Source: Endomicrobium sp.
GTDB lineage: Bacteria; Elusimicrobiota; Endomicrobiia; Endomicrobiales; Endomicrobiaceae
Assembly: GCA_031260765.1 (NCBI GenBank)
Contig: JAISKX010000122.1
Span: 1-11,428 of the forward strand
DNA: 11,428 bases
Reading direction: 5' to 3'
Under the pieces are notes generated by a model. The model worked only from the letters and a program-made list of their open reading frames with translations. It had not been told where the DNA came from and searched no databases. The position numbers and the translations under genes are program-made. Shown here piece after piece: positions 10,170 to 11,428 of the stretch; position 1 is the stretch's first letter, and each line of letters starts with the position of its first letter.

Positions 10170-11428
10170 ATGACTTTAATGTTAGATGCTCAAAACAAAA
10201 AATCCAATGCTCTTATCGGAGCGGCGGTAAAGGAAGAAGGTTTATCTGAGGACTTTATTAGGCAAGGTATTGCCGAAGGAACTATAGTAATCCCCAAAAA
10301 CAGCGGGCGGACTCTTAAAAGAATCGTCGCTGTCGGCGCAGGATTAAAAACAAAAGTGAATGCCAATATCGGCACTTCGCCCGACCATATTTCCTTAGAT
10401 GAAGAAATCGCAAAACTCAATTGCGCGGTAAATGCCGGCGCGGATGCTGTGATGGATTTGTCAACAGGCGGCAATTTGGCTCAGATTAGAAAAGAGATTT
10501 TGGCGGCTTGTCCCGTCTGCGTAGGCACAGTTCCTATTTATGAAGCGGCGTGCAGAACTATTGCGAAAGGGAAAAAATTATCTCAAATTGACGGCGAAAT
10601 GCTTTTTGATGTTATAGAAGAGCAATGCCAGCAAGGAGTAGATTTTATCACAGTTCATTGCGGCATAAATAAAGCGAGCGTAGAAATTTTAAACAGACAA
10701 GGGCGCCTTGCCGGCGTTGTAAGCCGAGGCGGCTCTTTTTTGGTTAAAACCATAAATGCTAGCGGACAAGAAAATCCTCTCTATGAGCAATACGACAGGC
10801 TTTTAAAAATCGTCAAAAAATATGATGTCACTTTATCGCTTGGCGACGGGTTTAGACCCGGCTGCACTTTTGACGCTTCGGATGGCGCTCAACTTTCAGA
10901 GTTAAACACTTTGGGCGAACTCGTTTTAAGAGCAAGAAAAGAAGGTGTGCAAGCAATGATTGAGGGACCCGGTCATGTGTCTATAGACCAAATTGCCGCC
11001 AATGTCTCATTAGCCAAAAGGTTAGGACACAATGCCCCTCTATACTTTTTAGGACCTCTTGTAACAGACATAGCCCCCGGCTATGACCACATAACAGCCG
11101 CAATCGGCGGCGCTCTTGCCGCAAGTTACGGCGTGGACTTTATTTGTTATGTCACTCCCGCTGAACATTTGAGATTGCCTGATTTGCAAGATGTAAGGGA
11201 TGGAGTAATAGCGGCGAGAATTGCAGGGCATGCCGCGGACATGGTAAAAGGCGTCAAAGGCGCAAGAGAAATGGACAATGAAATGTCCAAATGGCGCAAA
11301 GCGCGCAATTGGAAAGAAATGCAGAGATGTTCTATAGACCCGGAAAAGTTTGCTAAAGAGAGGGCGAAGTTGCCGCCGCAGCAGGAAGATGTCTGCACAA
11401 TGTGCGGCGAATTCTGCGCCATGCGCGA
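10170..11428 (+). CDS. thiC: Phosphomethylpyrimidine synthase ThiC (3' end cut by window)
   Basis: ThiC is a non-canonical radical SAM enzyme that converts aminoimidazole ribotide to HMP-P, the pyrimidine precursor of thiamine. 419 codons are visible, with no stop before the edge; short-form ThiC proteins are about 430 residues, so little is missing. Family motifs are all present: NANIGTS (64-70), DAVMDLSTGGN, PVCVGTVPIYEA, DFITVHCGI, SLGDGFRPGCTFDA, MIEGPGHV (263-270), FLGPLVTDIAPGYDHIT and YVTPAEHL. The C-terminal cluster motif is C409-x2-C412-x3-C416, one residue tighter than the CX2CX4C I recall for E. coli-type ThiC. The N-terminus MTLMLDAQ and RQGIAEGTIVIPKN is typical of short ThiC lacking the long N-terminal extension. 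It lies directly downstream of thiD2, whose product uses its product. Confidence 0.96.
   Translation, partial: MTLMLDAQNKKSNALIGAAVKEEGLSEDFIRQGIAEGTIVIPKNSGRTLKRIVAVGAGLKTKVNANIGTSPDHISLDEEIAKLNCAVNAGADAVMDLSTGGNLAQIRKEILAACPVCVGTVPIYEAACRTIAKGKKLSQIDGEMLFDVIEEQCQQGVDFITVHCGINKASVEILNRQGRLAGVVSRGGSFLVKTINASGQENPLYEQYDRLLKIVKKYDVTLSLGDGFRPGCTFDASDGAQLSELNTLGELVLRARKEGVQAMIEGPGHVSIDQIAANVSLAKRLGHNAPLYFLGPLVTDIAPGYDHITAAIGGALAASYGVDFICYVTPAEHLRLPDLQDVRDGVIAARIAGHAADMVKGVKGAREMDNEMSKWRKARNWKEMQRCSIDPEKFAKERAKLPPQQEDVCTMCGEFCAMR

Overview
The window is almost fully coding, all on the + strand, and reads like the interior of one densely packed operon in an AT-rich, Gram-negative (diderm) bacterium. 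Diderm status follows from two ADP-heptose (LPS core precursor) genes and a giant protein with an outer-membrane autotransporter barrel plus an OmpA-type peptidoglycan-binding domain. The mix of a very large Pmp-like surface protein, a stand-alone heptose nucleotidyltransferase and the alternative thiamine kinase ThiD2 fits a gut or anaerobic lineage such as Elusimicrobiota/Endomicrobia. That placement is a low-confidence guess; Fusobacteria-like or other deep diderm groups are not excluded.

Layout: (1) 34-612, gmhA, sedoheptulose-7-phosphate isomerase, first step of the ADP-heptose pathway. (2) 627-9230, one 2867-residue surface protein. It has a signal peptide, then an N-terminal region, then about 40 Pmp-like GGAI(Y)/FxNN beta-helix repeats in three blocks. 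Each block is closed by a related 64-70 residue capping cassette. After these come an autotransporter-type beta-barrel, an Ala/Glu/Lys-rich helical spacer and a C-terminal OmpA-like domain. (3) 9258-9734, rfaE2/hldC-type heptose-1-phosphate nucleotidyltransferase. (4) 9724-10155, stand-alone ThiD2, HMP-phosphate kinase. (5) 10170 to the window edge, thiC, HMP-phosphate synthase, missing only its extreme C-terminus.

Gaps are 14, 27, -11 (overlap) and 14 bases, with no visible terminator, promoter or TPP riboswitch between genes. There is no gene-free stretch above 300 bases. The first 33 bases hold the gmhA Shine-Dalgarno and probably the tail of an upstream gene that cannot be identified. Two themes meet here: cell envelope (heptose precursor enzymes on both sides of a giant exported adhesin-like protein) and the pyrimidine branch of thiamine synthesis (ThiC makes HMP-P, ThiD2 phosphorylates it to HMP-PP).

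The most interesting object is the giant protein. A type V-like passenger and barrel are followed by a periplasmic rod and a wall-binding domain, so the surface fibre would be physically tied to peptidoglycan. Its passenger is organised in repeat chapters that end in the same cassette, and I found no cysteine in it. Its position between gmhA and rfaE2 raises the untested possibility that the passenger is heptosylated.
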